DNA of 64,000 nt from CAYSUS01 sp964434165. GTDB lineage: Bacteria; Planctomycetota; Planctomycetia; Pirellulales; Thermoguttaceae. Positions 43,464 to 52,301 of the stretch are shown piece after piece. Positions within the stretch are counted from its first letter, which is position 1; each line of letters starts with the position of its first letter. The DNA is taken from assembly GCA_964434165.1 (NCBI GenBank), contig CAYSUS010000019.1, positions 19,997 through 83,996 of the forward strand. Direction: 5' to 3'. The notes beneath the pieces were generated by a model. It had not been told where the DNA came from. It ran no database searches and was given only the letters and a program-made list of their open reading frames with translations. The position numbers and the translations under genes are program-made.

Positions 43464-43929
43464 CGGCGGAGCCCTTACCTGTGAGGGGTGTAAATATACC
43501 TTGTCATGGCGGTAGACAATCCAGAACCCCCGTGTTTACCATCCGTTCTGGCCAGGAAAAGCTTCCTCAATGGAACACTTTACCCAGCCTCAAGGGGACA
43601 CGCAAGAATCCGGGGCGAGGGCGACCGGTTTGAGGTCGCGCCTTGGCCCGGGGGCGGGAAGAGAACCCGGCCGGTGATTGCCATCGTGCGAATGCTGGCG
43701 TGGTGGCCGCGGCCGGGAATGCATCTCTGATTTCGAGGCACCGGGGCGCTTCTTCCCGCCGCTGGCGATCCCGCGATCGAACGAGGGGCTCCGCCCCGCG
43801 GCATCCGAATACCCACCTCCCGAGATCGGAACTTCGGGAATACGTCCCACCCAAGGACGGCGCGGTCGTCCAGGAGCGATCGCGACGGGCTGTCAGGACC
43901 TCGGTGTCATCAGTGCAAGGAGATCGTGG
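43464..43929. other. Divergent intergenic region between two exported-protein genes
   Basis: 466 bp, with no gene supportable on either strand. The left 100 bases are the AT-richest part and carry the TATATT box of the leftward gene. The rest has no sign of regulation other than the ribosome-binding site of the rightward gene. Confidence 0.5.
43493..43498 (-). promoter_or_regulatory. Candidate -10 box of the 711-residue exported protein gene
   Basis: TATATT on the minus strand, 29 bases before the ATG at 43463. The nearest -35-like word (TTGTCT) is 15 bases upstream of it, shorter than ideal, so this is tentative. Confidence 0.35.
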
Positions 43930-45315
43930 ATGCGATACTTGGATCGCACCCTGTCTGGCGGTGTGTTCGGACGGCTCGTCGTCGTGGCGGCCGCCCTGTT
44001 TCCCCTGACGTGCATAGCGGGCGAGCCCGGCCCGACCTGGCTTGGCGACTACGGCGAGGCCGTCCATCGGGCCGACGAGCAAGGGAAGATGCTGCTGATC
44101 GTCTTCCACGCCCCCGAAGAGGATCGTCTCGACGCGCACTTCCAGTCCCGCGTCCTTGCCGATCCCCAGGTGCAAACCCGACTGGGACGGTACGTCTGCG
44201 CGAGACTGCCGGTCGATGCGACGATCCGCGCCGGCGGCGAGGACCGCACGCTCCTCGACGACCCGTCGATGGCCGGCCTCGAGGGCCGCCGCGGCGTGGC
44301 GGTCCTCGACTACGCCCACAAGCAGGCTCCCTACTACGGCTGCGTGGTCGGCGCGTTCCCGTTCGGCGACGAGGCCTGCTACAGCGCGGAGCAGATGAAG
44401 GTCGTTCTCGACCTGCCCGCCGGCACCCCCGACGAGCGCCATCGACGCTACGTTCAAACGATGCGCGACCTGGCCGGCCAGTCGGCGGCCGGCGCGTCCG
44501 AGCCGCCACGCGAACCGGCCGAGCTGGAGTGGCTGACCGACTACCCCCAGGCCTATCGCAGTGCCGAGCGGCAGGAGCGCATGCTTCTGGTGTTCTTCTG
44601 CCAGCCGGACGAAGGCTCGCTGGGCAGCCGATTCGAGCGCGAGGTGCTCGCCCACCCGGAGGTGCGCCGGCGGCTGGCGGGCTACGTGGCCGTCAAGGTG
44701 CCCCTCGATGCCCGCGTGGACCTGGCGGGCCAGGAGGAGCCCGCGGAGCTGCTCAAGACGCCGGCCTTCGCCGAGATGCTCGGGCGCGAGGGACTGGCCA
44801 TCCTCGACTTCGTCCACAAGGAAAGGAAGCACTACGGATGCGTGGTGAGCACGTTTCCCTTCCTCCGCAGCCGGCCTTACAACGTCAAGGAGACCCAGGT
44901 GATGCTCGACCTGCCGCCGGGTACCCTCACCCAGCGGACGCTGATCTACGCCGTGCGCACCCACCCCGACAAGCCCGCGAGCACCTCGGGCAAGATCGAT
45001 CCCACGCTGGTCGAAGAGGCCGAGAGCCACTCCGACCACCAGGCCCGCATCCGTCTGCAAGGGCACCACAACTGGGAGACGCGGTTCCATCGCATCAACG
45101 CGCGGCTGGGAGGGGGCCTGCTGGCCAAGGAGGTCTGCGCCGAGAGCTGGCCGGGCGAGAACCTCGTCGAGGCGGCGGTCGAGTGCGTCCGCTGCTGGCG
45201 GCTCTCCTCGGGGCACTGGAGCGCGGTGCGGGCCGCCCACCAGCGGTTCGGCTACGACATGAAGCGGGGCGCCAACGGCATCTGGTACGCCACGGGGATC
45301 TTCGGGAGCCCGTAA
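43930..45315 (+). CDS. Exported protein with tandem thioredoxin-like domains
   Basis: A 461-residue protein with a signal peptide (1-31, ending LTCIAGE) and two similar domains: WLGDYGEAVHRADEQGKMLL (about 36-55) and WLTDYPQAYRSAERQERMLL (about 200-219) open copies that continue with VFHAPEEDR/FFCQPDEGS, a PVD/PLD strand and YYGCVVGAFPF or HYGCVVSTFPF. They resemble DUF255/thioredoxin-like modules but lack a CxxC pair, so redox activity is unlikely. The last 100 residues (EVCAESWPGENLVEAA, SSGHWSAVRAAHQRFG) look like the C-terminal part of a CAP/SCP-type domain. AAGGAG is 7 bases before the ATG. Function is unknown. Confidence 0.68.
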   Translation: MRYLDRTLSGGVFGRLVVVAAALFPLTCIAGEPGPTWLGDYGEAVHRADEQGKMLLIVFHAPEEDRLDAHFQSRVLADPQVQTRLGRYVCARLPVDATIRAGGEDRTLLDDPSMAGLEGRRGVAVLDYAHKQAPYYGCVVGAFPFGDEACYSAEQMKVVLDLPAGTPDERHRRYVQTMRDLAGQSAAGASEPPREPAELEWLTDYPQAYRSAERQERMLLVFFCQPDEGSLGSRFEREVLAHPEVRRRLAGYVAVKVPLDARVDLAGQEEPAELLKTPAFAEMLGREGLAILDFVHKERKHYGCVVSTFPFLRSRPYNVKETQVMLDLPPGTLTQRTLIYAVRTHPDKPASTSGKIDPTLVEEAESHSDHQARIRLQGHHNWETRFHRINARLGGGLLAKEVCAESWPGENLVEAAVECVRCWRLSSGHWSAVRAAHQRFGYDMKRGANGIWYATGIFGSP

Positions 45316-45322
45316 GCCGCGG

Positions 45323-45679
45323 CTACTTGCCCGGCTCCTGCGGCGGGACGCCCTTGAACAGCGCCCTGCGAAGCTGCTGAAGCTCCTCGGGCTGGCCGGC
45401 AACGGGGGCCTGTTGCGCGCTGGCCTGATCAAGCCAGGCCGGCTCGAGGAACACGCGGGCAGGCTGCTCCGGCACGCACGCCTGGGCCAGGTTTTTCAGC
45501 AGGCGACGGGCCTTGCGGTCCAGGCCGTGCACGCGGCACAGCCCGGCGAAGATCGCCTGGTGCGACGGCCCGCGCGCGCGGGCCGCCGCGCGGCGCCTTC
45601 GCACGACAAGGACGGCGCCCCCCACGGCGGCGGCGAGGAGCGCTCCGAGGACGACGAGAGCGATGGTGGTTCCGGTCAT
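45323..45679 (-). CDS. Small single-helix membrane protein paired with a HEAT-repeat protein
   Basis: A 118-residue protein with an N-terminal membrane helix (TIALVVLGALLAAAVGGAVL) followed by a basic patch (VVRRRRAAARARG) and a cytoplasmic helical domain (QAIFAGLCRVHGLDRKARRL, LKNLAQACVPEQPARVFLEP), the pattern of membrane-tethered planctomycete regulatory or scaffold proteins. Its ATG is 14 bp after the end of the HEAT-repeat gene, so the two are an operon. Converges with the tandem-thioredoxin gene. No family is recognised. Confidence 0.7.
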   Translation of the reverse strand: MTGTTIALVVLGALLAAAVGGAVLVVRRRRAAARARGPSHQAIFAGLCRVHGLDRKARRLLKNLAQACVPEQPARVFLEPAWLDQASAQQAPVAGQPEELQQLRRALFKGVPPQEPGK

Positions 45680-45693
45680 GGGGGTCGGGGGCC

Positions 45694-47304
45694 TCAGCTC
45701 GTGGCGCTGTCGGTGGAAACCAGCCGTCCTGCTGCCTGGGCGCACGCGGAGAGAGCCGCTTCCGCGGCGCCCTGCACGGCCGGGCTGCGATCGTCCAGGG
45801 CCGCGCGAAGGGCCTCGACCGCGGCGGTCGTGGGATTTCCGGCGAGGGCCTCGGCCGCGGCGGCGCGGACCATCTGCTCGACGTCCTCCAGCAGCAGCTC
45901 GATCAACAGGGGTTCGAGCTCGTGCGCCAGGCCCATCGAGGCGGCGGCTACGACCGCACGACGCCGGCGCTGGGGCGACGGTCCCCGCATCTCGGCGGTG
46001 AGCTGCTTGGGGGCGTCTTCCGCGAGCCGGGCGACGATCTTCCCGGCCGTCTGACGCGCCTGCGGCGGCATGCCGTCGAGGTTCAACAGGTACTGGCGCA
46101 GCGAGAACTCCGGCAGGGCCTCGCGAATGGCCTTGATGACGAGCGGGTCGGCGCCGTCCGTGATGCGGATGAGCTGGCCCACCACGTCCGGGTAGTTGCG
46201 CGAGCGGAGCTGGCCGACCACGGTGGCCACCACCTCGGGCGAGTCGTCGCTGAGCAGGCGCCAGACCAGCGCGTCGGCCTGCGGCCCCTTGTACTTGGCC
46301 AGGGCCCGCGCCGCCGCAAGCCGCCCGCCGTCCTTCCCGTGCGTGGCGAGGTATTCGATCACCGGAAAGAGATCGGCGCGCGGCATGCCCGTGGCCGTCA
46401 GGAACGCCAGGGCGTGCTGCTGCGCCTGGTCGTCGAGGCTCTCGAAGACCGGGTGCCGCGGCTTGGCCCAGGCGACCTCGCGGATCTGGCGAAGCACGCT
46501 TCGCGCGGCCATCGACGGGGCCTCGCCCACCGTGACCAGGAGCTGCTCGACGAACTTGCCGTCGGCCCGATTGGAAAGGGCCTGCTCCACGGCCACGGGC
46601 GGGTCCGTCGCCTCCAGGTAACTGAGGATGAGCCGGATCACGCCGCCATGCTGGCTGTTGTTGATCACTTCCATGAACGTGCCGTGCATGGAGCCCTGCG
46701 GCTCGTCGAAAACCTGCTTGAGGAATTCGTTCTGCCGACGGACCACGATCAGGAACGCCTCCACGGCCTCCATGCGCCCGTGCTGCGGAAAGCGGCGCAC
46801 GGCCTGTTCCAACTGGGACGTCAGCCAGTCGCGCACGCCCAGCCGGTTGCGGCGCTCCACGGCGTCGTTCAGCGCGCAGAGGTCGGCGTAAAACCCCTGG
46901 GCCAGCCCGAGCATCGTCTGGGCGAGAAGCTCGCCGTGGCGGCACGTGCCGTCCTCCAGTACCCGAACCAGCGACGGCAGAGCCCCGAAGAGCCGCGAAG
47001 CCACAACCGCCTCGCAGGCCGCCTTGGGCGGCGCGTCTTCCCGCGCGGCGATCGCCTTGCCGAACAGCCGCCCTGCATGGTCCTGCTGCTCGCTGGGAAT
47101 AACCAGCCCTTGTTCCGCGATGGTCGGAAGCCGCCTGAGAACTTCTTCGCCCGCCGCGGAGCTCTGGCAGCGGAGCAGGGACTTCCAAGCCAATTCACGA
47201 ATCTGAGGAATGCCCGTGTCCAGGCCGCACCGAAGCAGTGCGACGCCGGCCTCCCCGTCGTTGCGGACGAGATACTCGCAGGTAGCCTTCAGCGGCTGAT
47301 TCAT
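45694..47304 (-). CDS. HEAT-repeat protein
   Basis: A 536-residue all-helical protein, without signal peptide or membrane helix. The C-terminal third shows clear HEAT/PBS-lyase-type repeats (e.g., ALAKYKGPQADALVWRLLSD, AEALAGNPTTAAVEALRAAL), spaced about 35 residues. The N-terminal part (CEYLVRNDGEAGVALLRCGL) is less regular. HEAT arrays usually scaffold protein partners. The ATG at 47304 is preceded by GGGAG and starts MNQPLKATCEYL; the longer frame upstream is shadow. It forms an operon with the small membrane protein just downstream, which may anchor it to the membrane (inference). Confidence 0.8.
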   Translation of the reverse strand: MNQPLKATCEYLVRNDGEAGVALLRCGLDTGIPQIRELAWKSLLRCQSSAAGEEVLRRLPTIAEQGLVIPSEQQDHAGRLFGKAIAAREDAPPKAACEAVVASRLFGALPSLVRVLEDGTCRHGELLAQTMLGLAQGFYADLCALNDAVERRNRLGVRDWLTSQLEQAVRRFPQHGRMEAVEAFLIVVRRQNEFLKQVFDEPQGSMHGTFMEVINNSQHGGVIRLILSYLEATDPPVAVEQALSNRADGKFVEQLLVTVGEAPSMAARSVLRQIREVAWAKPRHPVFESLDDQAQQHALAFLTATGMPRADLFPVIEYLATHGKDGGRLAAARALAKYKGPQADALVWRLLSDDSPEVVATVVGQLRSRNYPDVVGQLIRITDGADPLVIKAIREALPEFSLRQYLLNLDGMPPQARQTAGKIVARLAEDAPKQLTAEMRGPSPQRRRRAVVAAASMGLAHELEPLLIELLLEDVEQMVRAAAAEALAGNPTTAAVEALRAALDDRSPAVQGAAEAALSACAQAAGRLVSTDSATS

Positions 47305-47652
47305 GGGCTTCGTCTCCCGCCTGGCACGTTCTCTCCGTACGAACTCGCATCCCGCCCCGCGGAGCAGGGGCACGTGTAAGTGACTTGGTTCCGAGCAGTC
47401 CGGATGGGAAGCTGCGGAAGCCAAAGCCGCGTTGCCGCCGGTGGCCGCCATTCCCTCGTTTCAGGGGGCCACTAAACTCTACCTCATTGATGGCACCAGG
47501 GCGCTTCTCCCAGGAAGCCTATTGGCCCAGTCGGCGATACCCCTTAAAAGAGGTGCTCAGGGCTTCGCAACCCACGGGGAGGAGGGTTCCCAGCCCGACC
47601 CGCATGCCCGTACAATGCCCGCTTGGACCCAGACCGTTTCGGCGCGAAGGCC
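47305..47652. other. Divergent intergenic region between the HEAT and tmk genes, with a -10 box
   Basis: 348 bp. TACAAT at 47611-47616 (plus strand) predicts a start near 47623 for tmk. A TTCCCA word 18 bases upstream could act as -35. No gene is supported. Confidence 0.5.
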
Positions 47653-48267
47653 ATGTTCATATCCATTGATGGGGGCGATGGTTGCGGCAAAAGCACCCAG
47701 CTCGTACTGCTGGCGGATTGGCTCCGCGGCCACGGCCGCGACGTCCTGACCTGCCGCGATCCCGGAAGCACCCCTCTAGGAGAGGAGGTACGAGAACTCC
47801 TGCTGAACCGGCATGACCTGCGGATCGACCGCCGCGCCGAAATGCTGCTCTACATGGCCGCCCGGGCGCAACTGGCGGACCAAGTGATCCGGCCGGCGCT
47901 GGAGGCGGGCAGAGACGTGGTGGCCGACCGGTACGTGTTGGCCAACGTGGCCTACCAGGGCTATGGCGGGGGTCTCGACGTCCCCATGCTTTGGGAAGTC
48001 GGCCATGTCGCCACCGGGGGACTATTGCCTGACTTGACCGTCGTGCTCGATGTGCCGCCCGAGGTCGCCGCGGCCCGACTCCAGGGCGAGAAGGACCGCA
48101 TGGAGCTCCAGGGTGACGCGTTCCACGCCCGAGTCCGCCAGGGGTTCCTCGACGAAGCGGCCAGGCACGGCGAGAGAATGGTGCTCCTTGACGCCTCGGG
48201 CAGCCTCGAGCAGGTGCAGTCCGCGATCCGCCGCGCGGTGGAGCAGCGAATGGCGAACGATCCGTGA
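47653..48267 (+). CDS. tmk: Thymidylate kinase
   Basis: A 204-residue thymidylate kinase. P-loop DGGDGCGKST (residues 6-15), the DR-box ADRYVLANVAYQG, the CRDPGSTPLGEEVREL substrate segment, and a LID region RLQGEKDRM. It phosphorylates dTMP to dTDP in the cytoplasm. I start at the ATG at 47653, giving MFISIDGGDG, as in the family; a TTG at 47623 is in frame and would add ten residues. The gene lies 103 bp before a DNA polymerase III delta-prime gene, a common bacterial arrangement. Confidence 0.95.
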   Translation: MFISIDGGDGCGKSTQLVLLADWLRGHGRDVLTCRDPGSTPLGEEVRELLLNRHDLRIDRRAEMLLYMAARAQLADQVIRPALEAGRDVVADRYVLANVAYQGYGGGLDVPMLWEVGHVATGGLLPDLTVVLDVPPEVAAARLQGEKDRMELQGDAFHARVRQGFLDEAARHGERMVLLDASGSLEQVQSAIRRAVEQRMANDP

Positions 48268-48369
48268 CCGGTGGCCGCTGGCCAGTGGCGAGTTCGACGG
48301 CTTCCCACGCTCTGCGGGGGAACCAGCGACTCACCTTTCATTCTTCTTGATGCATCCTTCATCGTTGAC

Positions 48370-49419
48370 GTGTGGCACGGCATCGCAGGACATGACGAGG
48401 TGGTGGAGCAGTTCCGCAGGGCGGTGGCCCGGGGACGGCTGGCCACGAGCTTCCTGTTTGTCGGGCCGGAAGGAATCGGCAAGCGGACCTTCGCCGTGAA
48501 GCTCGCCCAGGCGCTTCTGTGTCCGACGCGGGCCGATGCCGCGCTCGATCCGTGTCTGGCCTGTCCAGGCTGCCAGCAGGTCGCGGCCGGCACGCACCCC
48601 GACCTGCTCGCGGTAAGCAGGCCTGAAGGCAAGTCGTTTATCCCGCTGGAGCTTCTCATCGGCGATCCGGAGCATCGCATGCGCGAGGGGCTCTGCCACG
48701 AGATCGGCTTGAAACCGATGACGGGCGGACGCAAGATCGCCGTGATCGACCAGGCCGACTTCCTGAACCAGGAAGGGGCGAACTGCCTGCTGAAGACCCT
48801 GGAGGAGCCGCCGCCGCGAAGCGTGCTGATCCTGATCGGCACGAGCCCCGCGCGCCAACTCCCCACGATCCGATCGCGGTGCCAGGTGATCCGCTTCCGC
48901 CCGCTTTCCGAGGAGCAGGTGGCGGAAGTGTTGCGCTCCGGCGGGCTGGTAGCCGACGCCGAGGAGGCCCGGCGCCTGGCCGCGCAGAGCGGCGGCAGTG
49001 TGGGCCGGGCCTTGCAGGCGTCGGCCGATCCGGAGGCCATGGCGTTTTGCGAGCAGCTCGTGGCGTGGCTGGCCGAGCCGCGTCTGGACAGCGTGCGCGT
49101 CGCGGCGGCCGTGCAGGGGTTTGTCCAGGAGGCCGGCACGGCGGCCGCGGCCCGCCGCGAGCGCGTGCGCCAGGCGGTCGGCGCGGCCGTGGACTTCTAT
49201 CGCGACCTGATCTGTGGTCTGACGGGGGCGGGGCCACGTCGGGCGGCGAGCGCGGCCGCGGATCGCGCGGCGCGCTTCTGGCCCGGCGATGCCGAGACCG
49301 CGGCCGACTGCCTCGATCGATGCCTGGAGGCCCTGGCCCAGATCGACCGCAACGCGAATCAGGCCACGCTCATCGAGGCCTGGCTCGACGGCCTGGCCGT
49401 CACCGCGTCCGGCCGGTAG
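48370..49419 (+). CDS. holB: DNA polymerase III delta-prime subunit
   Basis: A 349-residue AAA+ clamp-loader subunit. VWHGIAGHDEVVEQFRRAV begins the family (GTG start at 48370). P-loop-like GPEGIGKRT; a four-Cys zinc module (LLC, then CLACPGC); KIAVIDQADFLNQEGANCLL (DExx region: I-DQAD); sensor region IRSRCQVIRF. It works in the clamp loader with delta and tau/gamma. The frame is open upstream to 48271 but without family resemblance; the extension overlaps a GTGGCCGCTGGCC-type repeat. Follows tmk, consistent with a replication operon. Confidence 0.9.
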   Translation: MWHGIAGHDEVVEQFRRAVARGRLATSFLFVGPEGIGKRTFAVKLAQALLCPTRADAALDPCLACPGCQQVAAGTHPDLLAVSRPEGKSFIPLELLIGDPEHRMREGLCHEIGLKPMTGGRKIAVIDQADFLNQEGANCLLKTLEEPPPRSVLILIGTSPARQLPTIRSRCQVIRFRPLSEEQVAEVLRSGGLVADAEEARRLAAQSGGSVGRALQASADPEAMAFCEQLVAWLAEPRLDSVRVAAAVQGFVQEAGTAAAARRERVRQAVGAAVDFYRDLICGLTGAGPRRAASAAADRAARFWPGDAETAADCLDRCLEALAQIDRNANQATLIEAWLDGLAVTASGR

Positions 49420-49572
49420 CCCCCGGCGCGCGAGGGCGGGCCGCGCAGCGGCCAAAGCGTCGAGCCGTGGGCGTCGGCCCACGGAGAAGGAGCGTCCACG
49501 AACGTCTCCCAAGCCGCGCTGGCGCCCACAGAGGAGCCACCCAACCAACAAGCCACGCGCAGACGCTCCGCG

Positions 49573-49713
49573 CGCACCGATGCCGGGCTGGTGCACCTTG
49601 CCGCGCTGGAGGAGCTCCGATCGCTCGATCTGTCGCGCACCCAAATGACCGACACGCGAATCAGGCAACTTCTGAAGGCGCTGCCCAAGCTCAAGATACG
49701 ACGACAAGACCGT
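49573..49713 (+). pseudogene. Leucine-rich-repeat protein fragment
   Basis: About 47 codons with two LRR units: TDAGLVHLAALEELRSLDLS and RTQMTDTRIRQLLKALPKLK. The TDAGL/TDTRI words are the starts of LRR_6-type repeats. No start codon with a ribosome-binding site, signal peptide or further repeats is found in the same frame, and the following text is low-complexity. Read as the end of a decayed LRR gene. Confidence 0.5.
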
Positions 49714-49837
49714 GCCGCCCAGCAACCATCGAAGACCGAATCGGAGCGTGGGAACGAGGCACCCGTGAAACGGTCTCGCCGCGAGCGCGCCTGTCGCCCC
49801 TCCGGGGGCTTCTCCGATTCGCAACGGCCTCCGCGTC

Positions 49838-49857
49838 CCTAGGGCTGAAGCCCTAGG
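49838..49857. repeat. Palindrome CCTAGGGCT-GA-AGCCCTAGG
   Basis: Perfect 9-bp arms with a 2-base centre. Located between convergent genes, it can form a hairpin on both transcripts and might serve as a bidirectional terminator or repeat element. Confidence 0.5.
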
Positions 49858-49899
49858 CTATTGACGACGGCGCCTAGCGGGGCTCACCCGCTCACCCCG

Positions 49900-50925
49900 T
49901 CACGACCGCCAGGCCGCCTGATAGCTCCGCCCCAGGTTGAGAATCCGCTGGAGGAGGTCTTCGTACTCGATGCCGGCCGCCTCGGCCGAGGTGGCGAAGT
50001 CCTCGCCATAGGCGATGTCGGGGTTGGCGTTCACCTCCAGGACGTAGGGCCGGCCGTCGTCGGTCAAGCGCACGTCGATGCGGGCGTATCCGGTCAGGGA
50101 CAGGGCCCGGTAGATTCGCTTGGCGACGCGGGTGATCCGCTCCTCAAACCCCGCGGGGAGGTCCTTCGCGCGGCGGCTTCCGATGCCGTGCCTTTCGCGG
50201 TAGGGGATGTTCCACTTGACGTTGGCCGTGGCGATGGCCGGCACGCCCTCGGGCAGGTTGTCGAAGGTCAGCTCCCAGATGGGGAAGGTCTGCAAGCGCT
50301 GGTTGCCCATCACGCTGACGTAGAGCTCGCGCCCCTCGATGTACTGCTCCGCGATCGCGTCGCACTGGCACTGCTCGTGGACGAACTGCACCCGTTCCCG
50401 GAGCTTCTCGTCGCTGTGGACCACCGACGCCTGGGCGATGCCCAGCGAGCCGTCGTCGTAAGACGACTTGACCAGAAGCGGGAATTCCAGGCGCTTGGGC
50501 CGCTTGACCGCGCGGTTGCGCGGGAACACGGCGAAGGCCGGCGTGGGCACGCGGTGATACGTGAAGATCTGCTTGGCCACGACCTTGTCGTGCGAAAGCA
50601 TCAATCCGCGGGGATTGCAGCCGGTGTAGGGCTGGCGGATCAGCTCCAGGTAGCTGACCACGTAATGCTCGTAAAGCGGCGTGCCGTGGAACTCCTCCAG
50701 CAGATTGAAGACGACATGCGGCTTGTACTCCTCGACGGCGCGGCGGAGCACGGCCAGATCGTCGCGCACGCCCACGGCCACCGCGTCGTGTCCGATCTCG
50801 GGCATGGTCATGACCACGTCGTATTCCGTCTTCCACTCCAGGATCTCCTGGGGGGAGTAGCCCTCCAGGGTCTCCGGGGGCACGAGGTCCTCGTGCACGA
50901 GGACCAGGACGCGCATCTTTCTCAT
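49900..50925 (-). CDS. D-alanine-D-alanine-ligase-like ATP-grasp enzyme
   Basis: A 341-residue ATP-grasp enzyme. The N-terminal part is MRKMRVLVLVHEDLVPPETL; then YTGCNPRGLMLSHDKVVAKQ, the ATP-grasp lid region LLVKSSYDDGSLGIAQASVV, the substrate/metal segment AEQYIEGRELYVSVMG and the terminal YARIDVRLTDDGRPYVLEVN, NPDI. These match the Ddl-like clade; the Arg-Asp-Asn metal residues (R, D, E-N) are present. It joins carboxylate and amine substrates using ATP. The start ATG overlaps the stop of the peptidase gene (ATGA), so they are translationally coupled. Real Ddl function is not excluded but a peptide or secondary-metabolite ligase is more likely given the partner. Confidence 0.85.
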   Translation of the reverse strand: MRKMRVLVLVHEDLVPPETLEGYSPQEILEWKTEYDVVMTMPEIGHDAVAVGVRDDLAVLRRAVEEYKPHVVFNLLEEFHGTPLYEHYVVSYLELIRQPYTGCNPRGLMLSHDKVVAKQIFTYHRVPTPAFAVFPRNRAVKRPKRLEFPLLVKSSYDDGSLGIAQASVVHSDEKLRERVQFVHEQCQCDAIAEQYIEGRELYVSVMGNQRLQTFPIWELTFDNLPEGVPAIATANVKWNIPYRERHGIGSRRAKDLPAGFEERITRVAKRIYRALSLTGYARIDVRLTDDGRPYVLEVNANPDIAYGEDFATSAEAAGIEYEDLLQRILNLGRSYQAAWRS

Positions 50926-51974
50926 AGGGCAACCCGATGGTGACCGGCGTGCAGGTAGTTCATCACCTGCACGGTGAGCATGACCAGGATTTCGTGATGG
51001 ATCTGGCCTTCGGGACGGTCCACGCGGAGCTTCAGCTCGCGCACCCGATCGACCATCTGGCGGAGGACCTGATCGACGGTGTATTGATGCTCGCCCGTGC
51101 CCCGGGCCACGACGTGGCGCAGGCGCGTTCCCATCCGCTTCAGCAGCGTGGCCGCCCGCGGCGCCCGCGGCGCCAGGTGCGGCTCGGCGAACAGGCGCCG
51201 CAGATCGCGATCGAAGGAGTGCGGGAAATCGACCGCGTAGCGCTGCCGCTTGTTCTCGTAGTGCTCGGCCAGGGTCTGGCGGAGCGAGCTGAGCGGCATG
51301 ACCCGCTTGCGCGACGTGACGACCGGCTTCTGCCCCCGGATCCGCTTCATCAGCCCGTCCACGTAGTTGAGCTTCTTCAGGGCAGGCCAGCCCTGGTACT
51401 GCTTGCGCCACCGCGAGTTGGGGCGCAGCCAAACGGCGAAGGTCTCGGCGAAGTCCTCGGCCGGGTGGCTCTGCGCGTACCAGGCGTCCAGGTGCAGCAC
51501 GAAGTTGCGGCTGTAGGGTCGGGGGCGGTAGAAGTCGGGGTACGGCTTGGAGAACTTGCCGAACACCTCGCGCCAACGGCTGCGCCGGTGCAGGGCGTAG
51601 GCCGTGTCGAGCGTGTGGCCGGCCTCGTGCCGCAGGATCCGCATGCACCACTCCCGCGTTCCGCCCTCCACCTCCAGCATCTGGCTGCGCTCCAAGCGCA
51701 TCAGCCGCGGGTGGGCCAGGTAGAACGGGATCGCGAAGCCCGGCACCCCGTCGAACGCCGTGAACTCCTCGGAAAGCCAGCAGTGGGGCCGGAAGGTGAT
51801 CCCGCGGTGTTCCAGCTCGGCGTGGAGCCGGGCCAGGCACGTATCCAGCAGCTTGCCCCCGACCTGAAGGCGCAGGTCGCACAGGCGCATCTTCAGCAGG
51901 TCTTCATCCGGCAGGTTGACCCAGGAGTAGCCGCGGCGACGGCGTCTCGGTTTCGATTTGGGTTTGCGCGGCAT
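50922..51974 (-). CDS. Zinc metallopeptidase of the gluzincin-like type
   Basis: A 350-residue protein with HEAGH at 116-120 (zinc ligands) and a downstream acidic AEDFAETFAVWL (about 172-183) providing the third ligand. The N-terminal 15 residues are very basic (MPRKPKSKPRRRRRGYSW), and there is no signal peptide, so it is cytoplasmic. It resembles the putative zinc-binding metallopeptidase family (Peptidase_Mx-like). The central text LHLDAWYAQSHPAEDF is distinctive. The upstream open frame is shadow: the start at 51974 begins the basic leader. Coupled by a 4-bp overlap to the ATP-grasp gene. Confidence 0.85.
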   Translation of the reverse strand: MPRKPKSKPRRRRRGYSWVNLPDEDLLKMRLCDLRLQVGGKLLDTCLARLHAELEHRGITFRPHCWLSEEFTAFDGVPGFAIPFYLAHPRLMRLERSQMLEVEGGTREWCMRILRHEAGHTLDTAYALHRRSRWREVFGKFSKPYPDFYRPRPYSRNFVLHLDAWYAQSHPAEDFAETFAVWLRPNSRWRKQYQGWPALKKLNYVDGLMKRIRGQKPVVTSRKRVMPLSSLRQTLAEHYENKRQRYAVDFPHSFDRDLRRLFAEPHLAPRAPRAATLLKRMGTRLRHVVARGTGEHQYTVDQVLRQMVDRVRELKLRVDRPEGQIHHEILVMLTVQVMNYLHAGHHRVAL

Positions 51975-52301
51975 GGATCCAAACGCGAAGCTTGGCGCCC
52001 ACCCGTCGGCGGCGAGCGCGGCACGACCTTGTCGGCTTCCGCCCTGGCCGCAACGGGGAGAAGGACGGAGGCGTTCCCGAGAAGCCCCCCAGGTTGCCCA
52101 GCCTTTGGGAGAGCCCAAGAGATTATTCTAGCTCCGGCTCGGACGCCGCAACCCCGGTTTCCGGCTATTCCGGGGGGTATCCCCAATCCGGGGCATGTCC
52201 CGCGCGCCGACCGGATCGTCTCGGCGGATCGGGCGGGATTTGGCGGGGGCTGAGCCCAGCCGACCGGCGAGCCGAGAACCATCGGCCCGACGCGCGCCGC
52301 G
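51975..52301. other. Intergenic region upstream of the metallopeptidase operon
   Basis: 327 bp. TAGAAT (minus strand, 52125-52130) in an AT-rich patch might be the -10 of the metallopeptidase/ATP-grasp operon, although the leader would then be about 150 bases. No gene is supported. Confidence 0.4.

Larger units (their letters stand above)
49420..49899. other. Intergenic region with gene remnant and palindrome
   Basis: 480 bp between holB and the convergent ATP-grasp gene. It contains a leucine-rich-repeat fragment (49573-49713), a palindrome (49838-49857) and otherwise no supported feature. Confidence 0.6.
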
